A stretch of DNA of 54,952 nt from Deltaproteobacteria bacterium. Its GTDB lineage: Bacteria > Desulfobacterota > Binatia > UBA9968. The stretch lies in assembly GCA_016210115.1 (NCBI GenBank), contig JACQUW010000038.1, positions 1 through 54,952 of the forward strand, written 5' to 3'. The number at the start of each line of letters is the position of its first letter. The stretch's first letter is position 1. Under the pieces are notes generated by a model, which was given only the letters and a program-made list of their open reading frames with translations, was not told the origin of the DNA and made no database searches. Shown here in pieces: positions 8,301-16,218 of the stretch. A program made the position numbers and the translations under genes.

Positions 8301-9083
8301 CAAAAGATGGAAAGCATAGGGACTCTTGCGGCCGGCATTGCCCACGACTTTAACAATATTCTGAACATCATCCAGGGTTACGCCTCTGTTCTCACCGGGG
8401 ACGGCGCTAAAAACGAAGAGATCGCGGAAAGCGTTAACGCGATCACCGACGCAACCCGGCGGGGCGCTGCCATCGTGCAGCAGCTTTTGACCATCGCCCG
8501 TAAGACACAAGCCAAATTCGAACCAACCGATGTCAATACGCTCCTCGACAAACTGTCGCATTTGCTCCGCGAAACGTTTCCGAAAAATATTGAGGTGGTC
8601 GGGCAGTTGAATCGTGATCTCCCTCCCATTATGGCCGACTCGAACCAAATTACCCAAGTACTCCTGAATATTAGCCTGAATGCGCGCGACGCGATGCCGA
8701 ACGGCGGCAGGCTGACGTTCAAGACCGAAGCGGCCGACGGGAAAAGCCTGCAAGCTGATGGCGCGGCGGCAGAGCGGTACGTTTGTATTGAGATTAAAGA
8801 TACCGGCATCGGAATGAGCGAAGAGATTCAAAGCCGAATTTTTGAGCCCTTCTTCACGACGAAACCGATCGGTCAGGGAAGCGGCTTGGGGCTCGCGGTG
8901 GCTTATGGCATTGCGAAAAACCATGGCGGCCTTATTCAAGTCGAGAGTGAACCGGTCCATGGAACGACCGTGCGTATCTATTTGCCGGCCGCCTCCTCTG
9001 GAAGTTCGCGTGATGTGGCTGCACATCAGGCCCGTTTTACTGAAGGCAAGGCCAAGAGGCCTTTGCCTAGAGATCGCCCTTAG
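5382..9083 (+). CDS. CheB-CheR-PAS hybrid sensor histidine kinase
   Basis: A 1233-residue fusion. Residues 8-190 are a CheB methylesterase domain with the Ser16/His43/Asp135 triad (GASAGG, QHLDP, GSGSDG). Residues 215-450 are CheR methyltransferase, with the SAM site PGCATGEEAYS and the FRD and SCRNLLIY motifs. About 505-600 is PAS-like, and 640-710 is a long heptad coiled coil rich in NEEL. Two PAS domains follow. A HisKA domain has the phospho-acceptor in GIAHDFNNIL, and an HATPase domain ends with GSGLGLAVAYGIAKNHGG. Such CheBR-PAS proteins link adaptation-type methylation chemistry to a two-component output. There is no receiver domain and no response regulator next door, so the partner is elsewhere. 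The protein has no membrane segment and should be cytoplasmic. AGGAGA precedes ATG 5382. Confidence 0.92.
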   Translation: MNAEGSTIRVVGIGASAGGMDALKEFFAEMPSASGLAFVVIQHLDPAHVSYMAGLLAKCTAMNVVQAEDRIPVEADCVYTIPPGKFLLIRDGILRLTEAVKRDGLRMPIDFFFRSLAQDQGENAIAVLFSGSGSDGTLGIREVRGAGGVVFVQDPKTAQFDSMIESAIATQAVDYVLPVREIPGAILQYVQRTGTEPASRPETITQEGHTGAILDLLVSETKADFRCYRKGTIQRRIQRRMGLNGVQDISDYYRLLCENPGELARLSKDMLIGVTSFFRDPEAFEELHEKVITVLVQEKSSNNLLRAWIPGCATGEEAYSIVILLMEEMARARKTFSLQIFASDLDREALKYAREGIYPESITADLSEERLARFFVKKDGTYQIAKQAREVVTFAEHNVIFNPPFLKMDLISCRNLLIYIEPEIQKKVLNLLAFALNPGGYLFLGKSDTAVEQSDLFEPVSRSARIYRRKPSIAVPFVNLPLRSGAPLRPARAEDQHPIKLSDLNQQVLLKHFNASIVLVNENGGIMHFYGPSHKYLAHPYGDANLNLFEMIEKTHSSMLRLAVEKAARENQPVSLQALELSREDASQSVNVTVMPVIEPKSGKRLLAVIFEDARPPDEASPASARETESRDSDLIARLEAENKSLKQEIQATIDGFQTTHEELMAANEEVMAINEELQSTNEELETSKEELQSVNEELVTVNNQLSEKVEEINKINDDLANFLNSSEVVTLFLDRRFCIRRFTPSATKLMNLISLDVGRPVSHISNELIDVDLISIADNVLKNLAPFEREVRSSDGLWYILRCIPYRTLSNVIDGVVFTFTEVSRLKHSEEAMTEARDYAENIIHTIRESLLVLNPELKVVSANRAFFKTFQVSPEETQGRSVYELGNHQWDIPGLRALLEEVLHRDGHFENFEVEHVFPAIGPRIMSLNARRISHKENHDVRLILIAIDDVTERRRAEAERKKLEEQLVQAQKMESIGTLAAGIAHDFNNILNIIQGYASVLTGDGAKNEEIAESVNAITDATRRGAAIVQQLLTIARKTQAKFEPTDVNTLLDKLSHLLRETFPKNIEVVGQLNRDLPPIMADSNQITQVLLNISLNARDAMPNGGRLTFKTEAADGKSLQADGAAAERYVCIEIKDTGIGMSEEIQSRIFEPFFTTKPIGQGSGLGLAVAYGIAKNHGGLIQVESEPVHGTTVRIYLPAASSGSSRDVAAHQARFTEGKAKRPLPRDRP

Positions 9084-9583
9084 GCTCTTCGACTATCCTT
9101 AGGACAGCCTCCGGGCAGGACAGGTTTGCAGAAAGCTTCCGCGCCCTCAGGGATTTTTCCTCGCCGAATTAGGGTGATTACCTTATTGCCCGCCTCCGCG
9201 ATGCTGCTTATTTCATAAAAGTCAAAGTGTGCACGCGCCTTATATTGCGATGCTCTTGGTCACGACGTTGATTCTGGTAGCGCTGCTTTTTATCGGCGTT
9301 TTTGCATCTGTCGCCAGGGAAATGGACCGCGCGCTCGACCAGACGCAGGAGTAAATCCGGCCGTCAGGTCTTGTATGCCGTGGCAGCATGGAGTTCTCAA
9401 TTGCGTACAGAACTTCTTTCCCTCTTTCTTATTAAACGTATCTGCTCCCTCACAGAAAATTCGCCGGCGTTTACGAGTCCAGATCTGCAAGCCTGCGGAC
9501 GGTCATCAAAACCCGGTACGACGGGCGAGCGAATGGGCACGGCTCAAATGTGTAAGCGTTGATGTTGATTTGGAGGATATTTT
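9084..9583. other. 500-base gap with little coding signal
   Basis: The gap contains only one candidate short membrane peptide gene (9229-9354). The stretch before the formate dehydrogenase gene shows no recognisable riboswitch or strong promoter. A good ribosome site (GGAGG) stands before ATG 9584. Confidence 0.5.
9229..9354 (+). CDS. Possible single-span membrane peptide (41 aa)
   Basis: GTG 9229 opens VHAPYIAMLLVTTLILVALL then FIGVFASVAREMDRAL and stops at 9354. One clear transmembrane helix is followed by a charged tail, the look of small membrane subunits. ATG 9250 is an alternative start. The ribosome site is weak. It lies upstream of the formate dehydrogenase operon but 230 bases away, so a link is uncertain. 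It could also be a chance frame. Confidence 0.3.
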   Translation: MHAPYIAMLLVTTLILVALLFIGVFASVAREMDRALDQTQE

Positions 9584-12500
9584 ATGGAGGTTTCAAGACG
9601 TGACTTTCTCCGAATCTCCTTTGCGGCCGCCAGCGGAACGGCGCTCGGAGGGCTGCTCGGCTCAGGGGTTAACCTGACGCCCGTAATGGCCCGGGCGCAG
9701 GAGCTCAGGATCAAAGATGCCAAGGTGACGCCCAGCGTCTGTCCTTACTGCTCGGTAGGGTGCGCGACTCTCGTTCACACGGTAAACGGTAAAATTATCA
9801 ATATCGAGGGCGATCCGCGCAGCCCCCACAACGAAGGGACGCTCTGTCCGAAGGGAGCGGCGATCTTTCAGCTCCACGTGAACCCGAATCGTCCGACCCA
9901 GGTGCTTCACCGCGCCCCGGGCGCTACCGATTGGGAGGTCTGGGACCTCGACCGCGCGATGAACCGGGTCACCGAGCTAATCAAGAAAACCCGCGATGAG
10001 ACTTTTATCGAGAAGCTGCCCAACGGGAAGCTCGTGAATATGACACCCGCGATCTTTTCCCTTGGCGGCGCCACGCTCGAAATCGAGTTCAATCACGTTC
10101 ACCAGAAGCTCATGCGCGGGCTCGGCATCGTCGCCATCGAGAATCAGGCGCGTATATGACATAGCTCCAGCGTCCCCGGTCTGGGGACCAGGTTCGGCCG
10201 CGGCGCTGCCACCCTTTATCCGAGGAGCATGGCAGACTCGGACTGCATCGTCGTGATGGGTTCCAACATGGCAGAGAATCACCCGGTCGCCTTTCGCTGG
10301 CCTATGAAGGCGAAAGTGGAGCATGGCGCCAAGCTAATTCATGTCGATCCCCGTTTTACCCGTACCAGTGCGATGGCGGACATCTATGCCCCGGTCCGGG
10401 CGGGATCGGATATCGCTTTTTTGGGCGGCATCATTAATTACGTGCTCAACAGCGAAAAATGGAACCAGGACCCTTTCTTCAAAAGTTGGGTCGTCAATTA
10501 TACAAATGCCGCGACAATCATCTCCGAAGACTTCAAAGACACGGAAGACCTGAATGGTGTCTTCTCGGGTCTCATCGAATACAAGGGCGGCTTAACCGAA
10601 TGGCCCTTCAATGGTTTTGTCGGGGAGTACGACGGCAGAAGCTGGCAGTACGCCCGAACCAAGGTCGGCGCGACAGGCGAAATGGCCGCGTACACGGCCC
10701 GGGCAGGCGAGACCCAAGTCACAACAGGCCCTGAAGGGACGAAGTCGCCAACGACGAAGCCAGGCACGAAACCGCCGCAGGGGCCGCCATTCGAGGGGCT
10801 GGTCAAATCGCTGGTAAAACCGCCGCCGCTGCGCGACGAAACACTGCAAAATCCTCGAACGGTCTTTCAGATAGTAAAGCGTCATTTCAGCCGCTATACG
10901 CCCGAGGTGGTTGAGAAGACCACCGGCTGCCCCAAGGAGATTTTTCTGAAAGTCGCCGAGGCTATTCTGGCCAATTCCGGGGCCGACCGGACGACTTCCT
11001 TCGCTTATGCGGTTGCATGGACGCAGCATACCTACGGCGTCCAGATGATCGGCTGCTGCGCGCTGCTGCAGCTTCTTTTGGGGAACGTCGGCCGCCCCGG
11101 CGCTGGCGTCATGGCGCTCCGGGGGCATGCCTCGATTCAGGGCTCGACGGACATCCCTACCCTCTACCATTCGATCCAGGGCTACATGACAGCGCCGACC
11201 GCGCTCAAAAAACATGAGACGCTCCAGGATTATCTCGTGGCTGAAACGGTGCCGACGGGCTGGTGGGGTAACATGCCGAAATACATGATCTCTTACCTCA
11301 AGTCGATGTACGGGGAGGCGGCCACCAAGGAGAACCAGTTCGGCTATGATTGGCACCCGAAAATTCTCGGCGATCACTCCCATCTGCCGATGTTCGTCGC
11401 AATGAACAACGGCAAGGTGAAGGGAATGCTTTGCATCGGCCAGAATCCGGCCACCTCATTAAATGCCCGGCTGGAGCGAGCGGCTTTGAGAAAGCTCGAG
11501 TGGCTGGTCGTGAAGGACAACTGGATCCAAGAAACGGCGAGCTTCTGGAAAAACGCCCCCGAGATCAAGAGCGGCCAGTTTAAGCCCCAGGACATCAAGA
11601 CGGAAGTCTTTTTCTTGCCCGCCACTCAGGTCGCCGAGGTGGACGGCACCTTCACGAACACGCAGCGGTTGCTGCAGTTCCATCATAAGGCGGCCGAAGC
11701 GCCAGGGGACTGCCGGTCGGACACGTGGTTCAGCTACGAGCTGGGCAAGCGGCTGAAAAAACTCTACGCCAACTCGAAGTTGCCGCGTGATGAGGGTTTT
11801 AAAAATCTCGTCTGGGATTACGAGCACGAGCAGGAGCACGAGCGCAAGAGAGGCGAGCCCTCGGCGTTGAAGGTCCTGAAGGAGATCAACGGCTTTTTCA
11901 CGGACGATCCGAAACGGCACGTGGCGGGCTTCGCGGAGCTGAAAGACGATGGCTCGACTACATGCGCGTCTTGGATTTATTCGGGCGTTTTTCCGGCGCC
12001 GGATAAGAACCTCGCGGCCAGACGCACACCGGATCCGCCCGGCCAGACCGGCGCCCACCTTAACTGGGGCTGGGCCTGGCCATCGAACCGCCGGGTCATG
12101 TATAACCGCGCGTCCGCCGATCCGCAGGGGCGTCCGTGGAGCGAGAAGAAGAAGTGGGTGTGGTGGGATGCAGAGCAGAAGAAGTGGGTTGGCTACGATG
12201 TGCCTGATTTCCCGGCGACAAAGGCGCCGAATGATAAAGCAAAGCCTGGCGCCACCGGCATGGATGCGCTGCCAGGCACCGCTCCTTTCATAATGCGACC
12301 GGACGGTCTCGGCTGGCTTTATGTGCCCGCCGGATTAGTCGATGGTCCGCTTCCAACGCATTATGAGCCGGCCGAGTCGCCGGTCCAGAATCCGCTTTAC
12401 AAGCAGCAGACCAGCCCGGTGCTTAAGTACTGGAAGGATGCGGGCAATCCGCTGGCGAAGGTTGGGGACCCCGCCTATCCGTACATTATTACAACGTACC

Positions 12501-12865
12501 GACTGACCGAGCATTACCTGGCGGGGGCGATGAGCCGCTGGAACCCATGGCTCACTGAGCTTCAGCCTGAGCTCTTTATCGAGATAAGCCCGGAACTGGC
12601 GCAGGAAAAAGGCATCAAAAATCTCGATTGGGTCAAGATCTCAAGCCCGCGAGCGCAGATCCGCGCCAAAGCGCTCGTTACCCGTCGAATGCGGCCTTTC
12701 GTCATAGACGGCAAGACGATTCATCACGTTGGCATGCCGTGGCACTGGGGCTACGAGGGTATCTCCAGGGGGGATGTCGTGAACGAGCTGACTGCAATGG
12801 TCGGCGATCCGAACGTCACGATTCACGAGGGGAAAGCGTTCGTATGCAATGTCGAAAAGGCATAG
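9584..12865 (+). CDS. fdhA: Selenocysteine formate dehydrogenase, alpha (catalytic) subunit
   Basis: A 1093-residue molybdenum or tungsten bis-MGD enzyme oxidising formate to CO2. The N-terminus is a twin-arginine signal (SRRDFLRIS), so the protein works outside the cytoplasmic membrane. Cys53, Cys56, Cys60 and Cys88 bind a 4Fe-4S cluster. The frame meets TGA at 10157-10159 and continues without a break. The context ARI-U-HSSSVPGLGTRFGRGA matches the active-site selenocysteine of FdnG/FdoG enzymes, so residue 192 is read as Sec. A hairpin with the expected loop follows immediately. The enzyme is somewhat longer than E. coli FdnG (about 1015). It heads an operon with FeS and NrfD-type subunits, FdhE and a pterin-cofactor gene. 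Its expression requires SelA, SelB, SelC and SelD encoded elsewhere. A gene caller blind to Sec would split it at 10159. Confidence 0.95.
10157..10188 (+). promoter_or_regulatory. Bacterial SECIS-like hairpin after the UGA Sec codon
   Basis: Twelve bases after the TGA, GTCCCC (10172-10177) and GGGGAC (10183-10188) form a perfect 6-bp stem. Its loop is GGTCT, the same apical loop as the E. coli fdhF SECIS recognised by SelB. Distance and loop fit the bacterial rule that SECIS lies inside the gene right behind the UGA. Confidence 0.88.
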
Positions 12866-12888
12866 CCTTTTCGAATGGCAAATTGCAG

Positions 12889-12930
12889 ATCTCAAATTTC
12901 AAATACCGGCTGAGATCTGAGATTTGAGAT
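12889..12930 (+). repeat. Inverted repeat between fdhA and fdhB
   Basis: Arms ATCTCAAAT (12889-12897) and ATTTGAGAT (12922-12930) are exactly complementary, with an additional GAGATCTGAG in between. It belongs to the AT-rich simple-repeat hairpins also seen near 18966-19090 and 42411-42470. It may tune fdhA:fdhB expression. It sits in an otherwise tightly packed operon. Confidence 0.5.
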
Positions 12931-12951
12931 TCGCGACGTAAGGAGCGAGTT

Positions 12952-13752
12952 ATGGCTGAGCCAATGGGATTTTACACGGATACCACGGTCTGCATCGGCT
13001 GCAAGGCGTGCGAAGTAGCGTGCAAAGAATGGAATCAACTCCCCAGCACAAATGGCGGCGTCAACACGTTGAGCGGGGACAGCTATGATAATACGAGGCG
13101 CCTCGATGGGATCCACTGGCGGCACGTCAAGTTCGTTGAGCAGTTCACGGAGGATCGGAAGGACGGACGTTGGTTGTTGATGAGCGACGTTTGCAAACAC
13201 TGCGTGCGGGCTCCATGTCTCGAAGTCTGCCCGACAGGCGCGATCATCCGGACCGAGTTCGATACGGTGGTGATTCAGTCGGACGCGTGCAACGGCTGCC
13301 GGGACTGCATCGCGGCCTGCCCGTTCGGCGTGATCGATATCAACCCGGTCTCCGGCACCGCTCAGAAGTGCACGCTTTGCTACGATCGGATGCAAAACGG
13401 TCTTGAGCCTGCCTGTTCCAAGGCCTGCCCCACCGATTCCATCCAGTTTGGAACGATCCGAGAGCTGCGCGAGCGGGCGAACCGCCGAGTGGCGCAGCTA
13501 CACCAGGTGGGCGAGAAGCGCGCCTATCTTTACGGCGCGGATGATAAGATGCTGGGAGGCCTCAACTCGTTTTACCTGCTCGTCGACAGGCCGGAAGTCT
13601 ACGGTTTGCCTCCCGATCCGAAGATGCCTACGCGCAACCTCACATCCGGTTCGCTGTTCTCTTTTCTCGGGGCTTTTCTGGTCGGCATCATGGGGGTTAT
13701 CAATTTTCGAAATCGCGGCGCCAGGGAACCAATCGAGGAGGAGCGAATATGA
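12952..13752 (+). CDS. fdhB: Formate dehydrogenase beta subunit, four 4Fe-4S clusters
   Basis: A 266-residue electron-transfer subunit carrying electrons from the catalytic subunit to the membrane partner. Four cysteine groups are visible: CIGCKACEVAC, CKHCVRAPCLEVC, CNGCRDCIAAC and CTLCYDRM...CSKAC, enough for four 4Fe-4S clusters as in FdnH/FdoH. A C-terminal hydrophobic segment (LFSFLGAFLVGIMGVINF) should anchor it in the membrane. It has no signal of its own and is presumably exported together with the Tat-targeted alpha subunit. AAGGAGCGAG precedes ATG 12952. The stop overlaps the next start in ATGA, implying coupled translation with the NrfD-like gene. Confidence 0.93.
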   Translation: MAEPMGFYTDTTVCIGCKACEVACKEWNQLPSTNGGVNTLSGDSYDNTRRLDGIHWRHVKFVEQFTEDRKDGRWLLMSDVCKHCVRAPCLEVCPTGAIIRTEFDTVVIQSDACNGCRDCIAACPFGVIDINPVSGTAQKCTLCYDRMQNGLEPACSKACPTDSIQFGTIRELRERANRRVAQLHQVGEKRAYLYGADDKMLGGLNSFYLLVDRPEVYGLPPDPKMPTRNLTSGSLFSFLGAFLVGIMGVINFRNRGAREPIEEERI

Positions 13753-14669
13753 TAACGGCTCCGTCAAGTACGTATTTTACGGCTCCGCCCCACTGGGAGT
13801 GGCTGGTCGTCTTTTATTTTTTCGTCGGTGGACTCGCCGGCGGCTCTTATTTCTTGGCCGCGCTGATCGACCTCTTCGGCCGATACCAGGACCGTCCGCT
13901 TGCGCGCCTGGGTTACTACATAGCGTTTCCTTGCGTGATCTTGAGCGGGTTGCTGCTGATCTTTGACCTGCACCGGCCGGAGCGCTTCTGGCATATGCTG
14001 ATCGAGTCCAACACCCTGCAGCCGATGTTCAAATTGTGGTCGCCGATGTCAATTGGCTCCTGGGCTCTTCTCATATTCGGCTTCTTCTCTTTCGTCTCAT
14101 TCCTTGGGGCGCTTGCCGAAGTTGACCGTTTCCGGTGGTGGCCTGGCGCAGTGCGAACGCGCCCTCCTGGAATCCTGGGAGCGCTCTTTTCAATGATCGG
14201 CGGGCTTTTCGGCTTTTACGTCGCGGGGTACACGGGAGTCCTGCTAGCCGTAACCAACCGCCCGATCTGGTCTGATAGTCCTTTGCTCGGCATGCTTTTT
14301 ATCGTTTCGGCCGCATCCATTTCGGCAGCGCTGATTCTTCTGCTGGCGGACAGGCTCGATTTCACACCTCCCGGAGTGGTTTCGCTTCATCGGATGGACG
14401 CCTGGGTCCTGGTGCTCGAATTCATTGTTCTCGTCGCTTTCCTCGTTTCCCTGGGTCCTGTCTTTCGCGCCTGGCTGAATGCGTGGGGTCTGCTCCTTTT
14501 GTTCGGGGTGATTATTCTGGGAATGCTGCTTCCTCTCGCGCTCTACTGGCGCAGAGAACCTCTTGTCGGCCGATTCAATCTTTCTAACGCCACTGCGGCC
14601 GCCGTCCTTGTGCTTGTGGGAGGTTTTATTCTCCGCGTGGTAATTGTCTTTTCGGCTCAAGGAGTTTGA
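13749..14669 (+). CDS. nrfD: NrfD/PsrC-family membrane subunit of the formate dehydrogenase
   Basis: A 306-residue integral membrane protein with about eight hydrophobic helices. The opening segment WEWLVVFYFFVGGLAGGSYF is typical of NrfD/PsrC proteins, which exchange electrons and protons with the quinone pool without haem. It replaces the cytochrome b gamma subunit used by E. coli FdnGHI. The start overlaps the stop of fdhB by four bases. With the alpha and beta subunits it should form a membrane-bound complex delivering formate electrons to quinone. The C-terminus runs right up to the ribosome site of the small lipoprotein gene. The quinone type cannot be told. Confidence 0.9.
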   Translation: MITAPSSTYFTAPPHWEWLVVFYFFVGGLAGGSYFLAALIDLFGRYQDRPLARLGYYIAFPCVILSGLLLIFDLHRPERFWHMLIESNTLQPMFKLWSPMSIGSWALLIFGFFSFVSFLGALAEVDRFRWWPGAVRTRPPGILGALFSMIGGLFGFYVAGYTGVLLAVTNRPIWSDSPLLGMLFIVSAASISAALILLLADRLDFTPPGVVSLHRMDAWVLVLEFIVLVAFLVSLGPVFRAWLNAWGLLLLFGVIILGMLLPLALYWRREPLVGRFNLSNATAAAVLVLVGGFILRVVIVFSAQGV

Positions 14670-14670
14670 G

Positions 14671-14937
14671 ATGAGAGGCCTGGTTGTCATGGCGCTCATT
14701 TTGGCTGTCCTCATCGGCTGCGCGAGTCCTGAAGCAACCCGAAAGCGGGCCGGTGGTCCCGGAGCGGACGTGGGGAACAGGACGAAGATCGTTCAGATAC
14801 ATGAAGGCTCAAAGCCGTTCGACAAGACTCCTCAGATCATCCACAGAAAGCATACCGCCTTTGCGGCGGTGCGGGGAGAGAGCTTGGCCGCCAATGATGT
14901 CATCGATAGAAACCAGCGTACAAAATCTCAGCCGTGA
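14671..14937 (+). CDS. Small lipoprotein in the formate dehydrogenase operon
   Basis: An 88-residue protein opening MRGLVVMALILAVLIGC, with a lipobox ending in Cys17, then a hydrophilic tail without cysteines. AAGGAG lies seven bases upstream of ATG 14671, immediately before the NrfD stop. The C-terminal 44 bases overlap the start of fdhE in another frame. I do not recognise a family. Its place between nrfD and fdhE suggests an accessory or assembly role on the outer face of the membrane where the complex works. The overlap with fdhE constrains its 3' end. Confidence 0.7.
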   Translation: MRGLVVMALILAVLIGCASPEATRKRAGGPGADVGNRTKIVQIHEGSKPFDKTPQIIHRKHTAFAAVRGESLAANDVIDRNQRTKSQP

Positions 14938-15790
14938 TTACCCGGAGTGGAAGCCCTGGCTCACCGTGGTCGAGGCGGTCTTGAAAGAGGCAACGGATCC
15001 CGAGTGGGAGCGGTTTGTCCCTGAACCGGCTCGCGAGCAGGAAAAAAGCCCGCTTTTGGCTCGAGCGGAGATTTCAATTGAAGTGGATTGGGGCCGCGGG
15101 TGGGTCAAGCGCCTGATGCGCTCGGCCTACAAGTGTGGAACCTCCAAAATGGCCACCCTTAAGCCGGTTGTCAGCTCCTCCCTTGATATTCCCGTCCTGT
15201 TCCAGGCTTCACTTTGCCTGCACGGGGATCGGCTCCAGACCATCGCCATCGATCTCGGCGTTGACCCTTACGCTTTCCGCGCCGTGGCGGAACTGATCGC
15301 AGTGCCTTTCCTTCAGGCTTGCGATCGCCGCTGGACATCTACCGCATCCGAGCGATGGGCGGAAGGATACTGTCCCGTATGCGGCGCGTGGCCGGCGTTC
15401 GCCGAGTTGCGCGGGATCGAGAGAAGCCGCTACCTGCGCTGCGCCCGATGCGGCGGAGAATGGCGAAGCCACGTTTTGCACTGCCCGTACTGCGGCATGA
15501 ATGATCATTCGCAGCTTGTGTCGCTGGTTCCCGAAGAAGGCAGCCGAACGCGCGCTATCGAGGCCTGCAGACGCTGCCTCGGATACGTGAAGAGCCTGAC
15601 GACTCTACAGGCGACCCCACCGGCATTGATTATGGTTGAAGATCTCGCGAGCGTTGATCTCGACGTTGCCGCCGCGGACGGGGGTTACCGGCGCCTTGAG
15701 GGATCGGGATACAGTCTCGACGTTAACGTGTCGGACCGGAAAGGCCCGAGGCAGCGGTTTTTCCCCTGGAGGAATGGCAGTGTCCCATGA
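14894..15790 (+). CDS. fdhE: Formate dehydrogenase accessory protein FdhE
   Basis: A 298-residue FdhE homologue needed to assemble or activate Tat-exported formate dehydrogenases. Four CxxC pairs are visible in the C-terminal half: CPVCGAW, CARCGGEW, CPYCGMN and CRRCLGY, the rubredoxin-like sites of the family. I placed the start at ATG 14894 (ATG 14897 adjacent) because family similarity begins there. The open frame reaches further upstream, but those residues come from the lipoprotein gene read in another frame. A GGGGAGAG stretch lies about 14 bases upstream. The end overlaps the next gene by 17 bases. It is cytoplasmic and probably acts before export. Confidence 0.9.
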   Translation: MMSSIETSVQNLSRDYPEWKPWLTVVEAVLKEATDPEWERFVPEPAREQEKSPLLARAEISIEVDWGRGWVKRLMRSAYKCGTSKMATLKPVVSSSLDIPVLFQASLCLHGDRLQTIAIDLGVDPYAFRAVAELIAVPFLQACDRRWTSTASERWAEGYCPVCGAWPAFAELRGIERSRYLRCARCGGEWRSHVLHCPYCGMNDHSQLVSLVPEEGSRTRAIEACRRCLGYVKSLTTLQATPPALIMVEDLASVDLDVAAADGGYRRLEGSGYSLDVNVSDRKGPRQRFFPWRNGSVP

Positions 15791-16202
15791 GAGTCTAAAT
15801 TCGACGCGGCCCGCGGACGTCTGCCAAAATTTGCTTGCCGCGCTCGATGCGTCTGAAGGACGAAGGCGCAGGCGGAGGCGCGATACGACGCCTGATGCCA
15901 TTGGGCTGGCGATCAAGCGGAGCCTGCTCGAGCGAGTCCTCGCAGAGGACCCAAACCCGGAGGCTTTTGAGGAATGGCTGCTCAATCAGTCGCTCGCGCA
16001 CAATGGCGCTGAATCCGCCGGCGCGGTTTCCGCGATGGCAAGAATTGTTTTTGAGGAGTGGCGCATGGCCCATGCGCTGGAGGAGTTCAGGGTTTGGCTT
16101 GACCAAGGAGCGCCGTCCGCCGACGCCGATAACACTCCCTTGAACGAAGATAACAGCTTGGTTCTCTCTCGCGTGAGAGAGACTGTGTCAGAACAGAAAT
16201 AG
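15774..16202 (+). CDS. Unknown FDH-operon protein (142 aa)
   Basis: A soluble, mostly helical protein from ATG 15774 with TGGAGGA just upstream, starting inside the end of fdhE. It has an arginine-rich patch (RRRRRRRDTTPDAIGLAIKR) followed by LLERVLAEDPNPEAFEEWLL and a second helical half. No cysteines form a metal site and there is no signal. I do not recognise a named family. Its fixed place between fdhE and the MobA-MoaD gene suggests a role in enzyme maturation or cofactor handling, which is inference. A 16-base gap separates it from the next gene. Confidence 0.75.
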   Translation: MAVSHESLNSTRPADVCQNLLAALDASEGRRRRRRRDTTPDAIGLAIKRSLLERVLAEDPNPEAFEEWLLNQSLAHNGAESAGAVSAMARIVFEEWRMAHALEEFRVWLDQGAPSADADNTPLNEDNSLVLSRVRETVSEQK

Positions 16203-16218
16203 AGGGCGGAATCAAAAG

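Noticed and set aside
10157-10228. Stop codon splitting the formate dehydrogenase gene into two
   Set aside because: Family residues continue on both sides of the TGA in the same frame, the position is the known Sec site, and a SECIS-like hairpin follows. Recoding explains it better than breakage.
10592-11383. Leftward 263-residue frame inside fdhA
   Set aside because: The plus strand is a complete molybdoenzyme here; the antisense product has odd composition and no motif.
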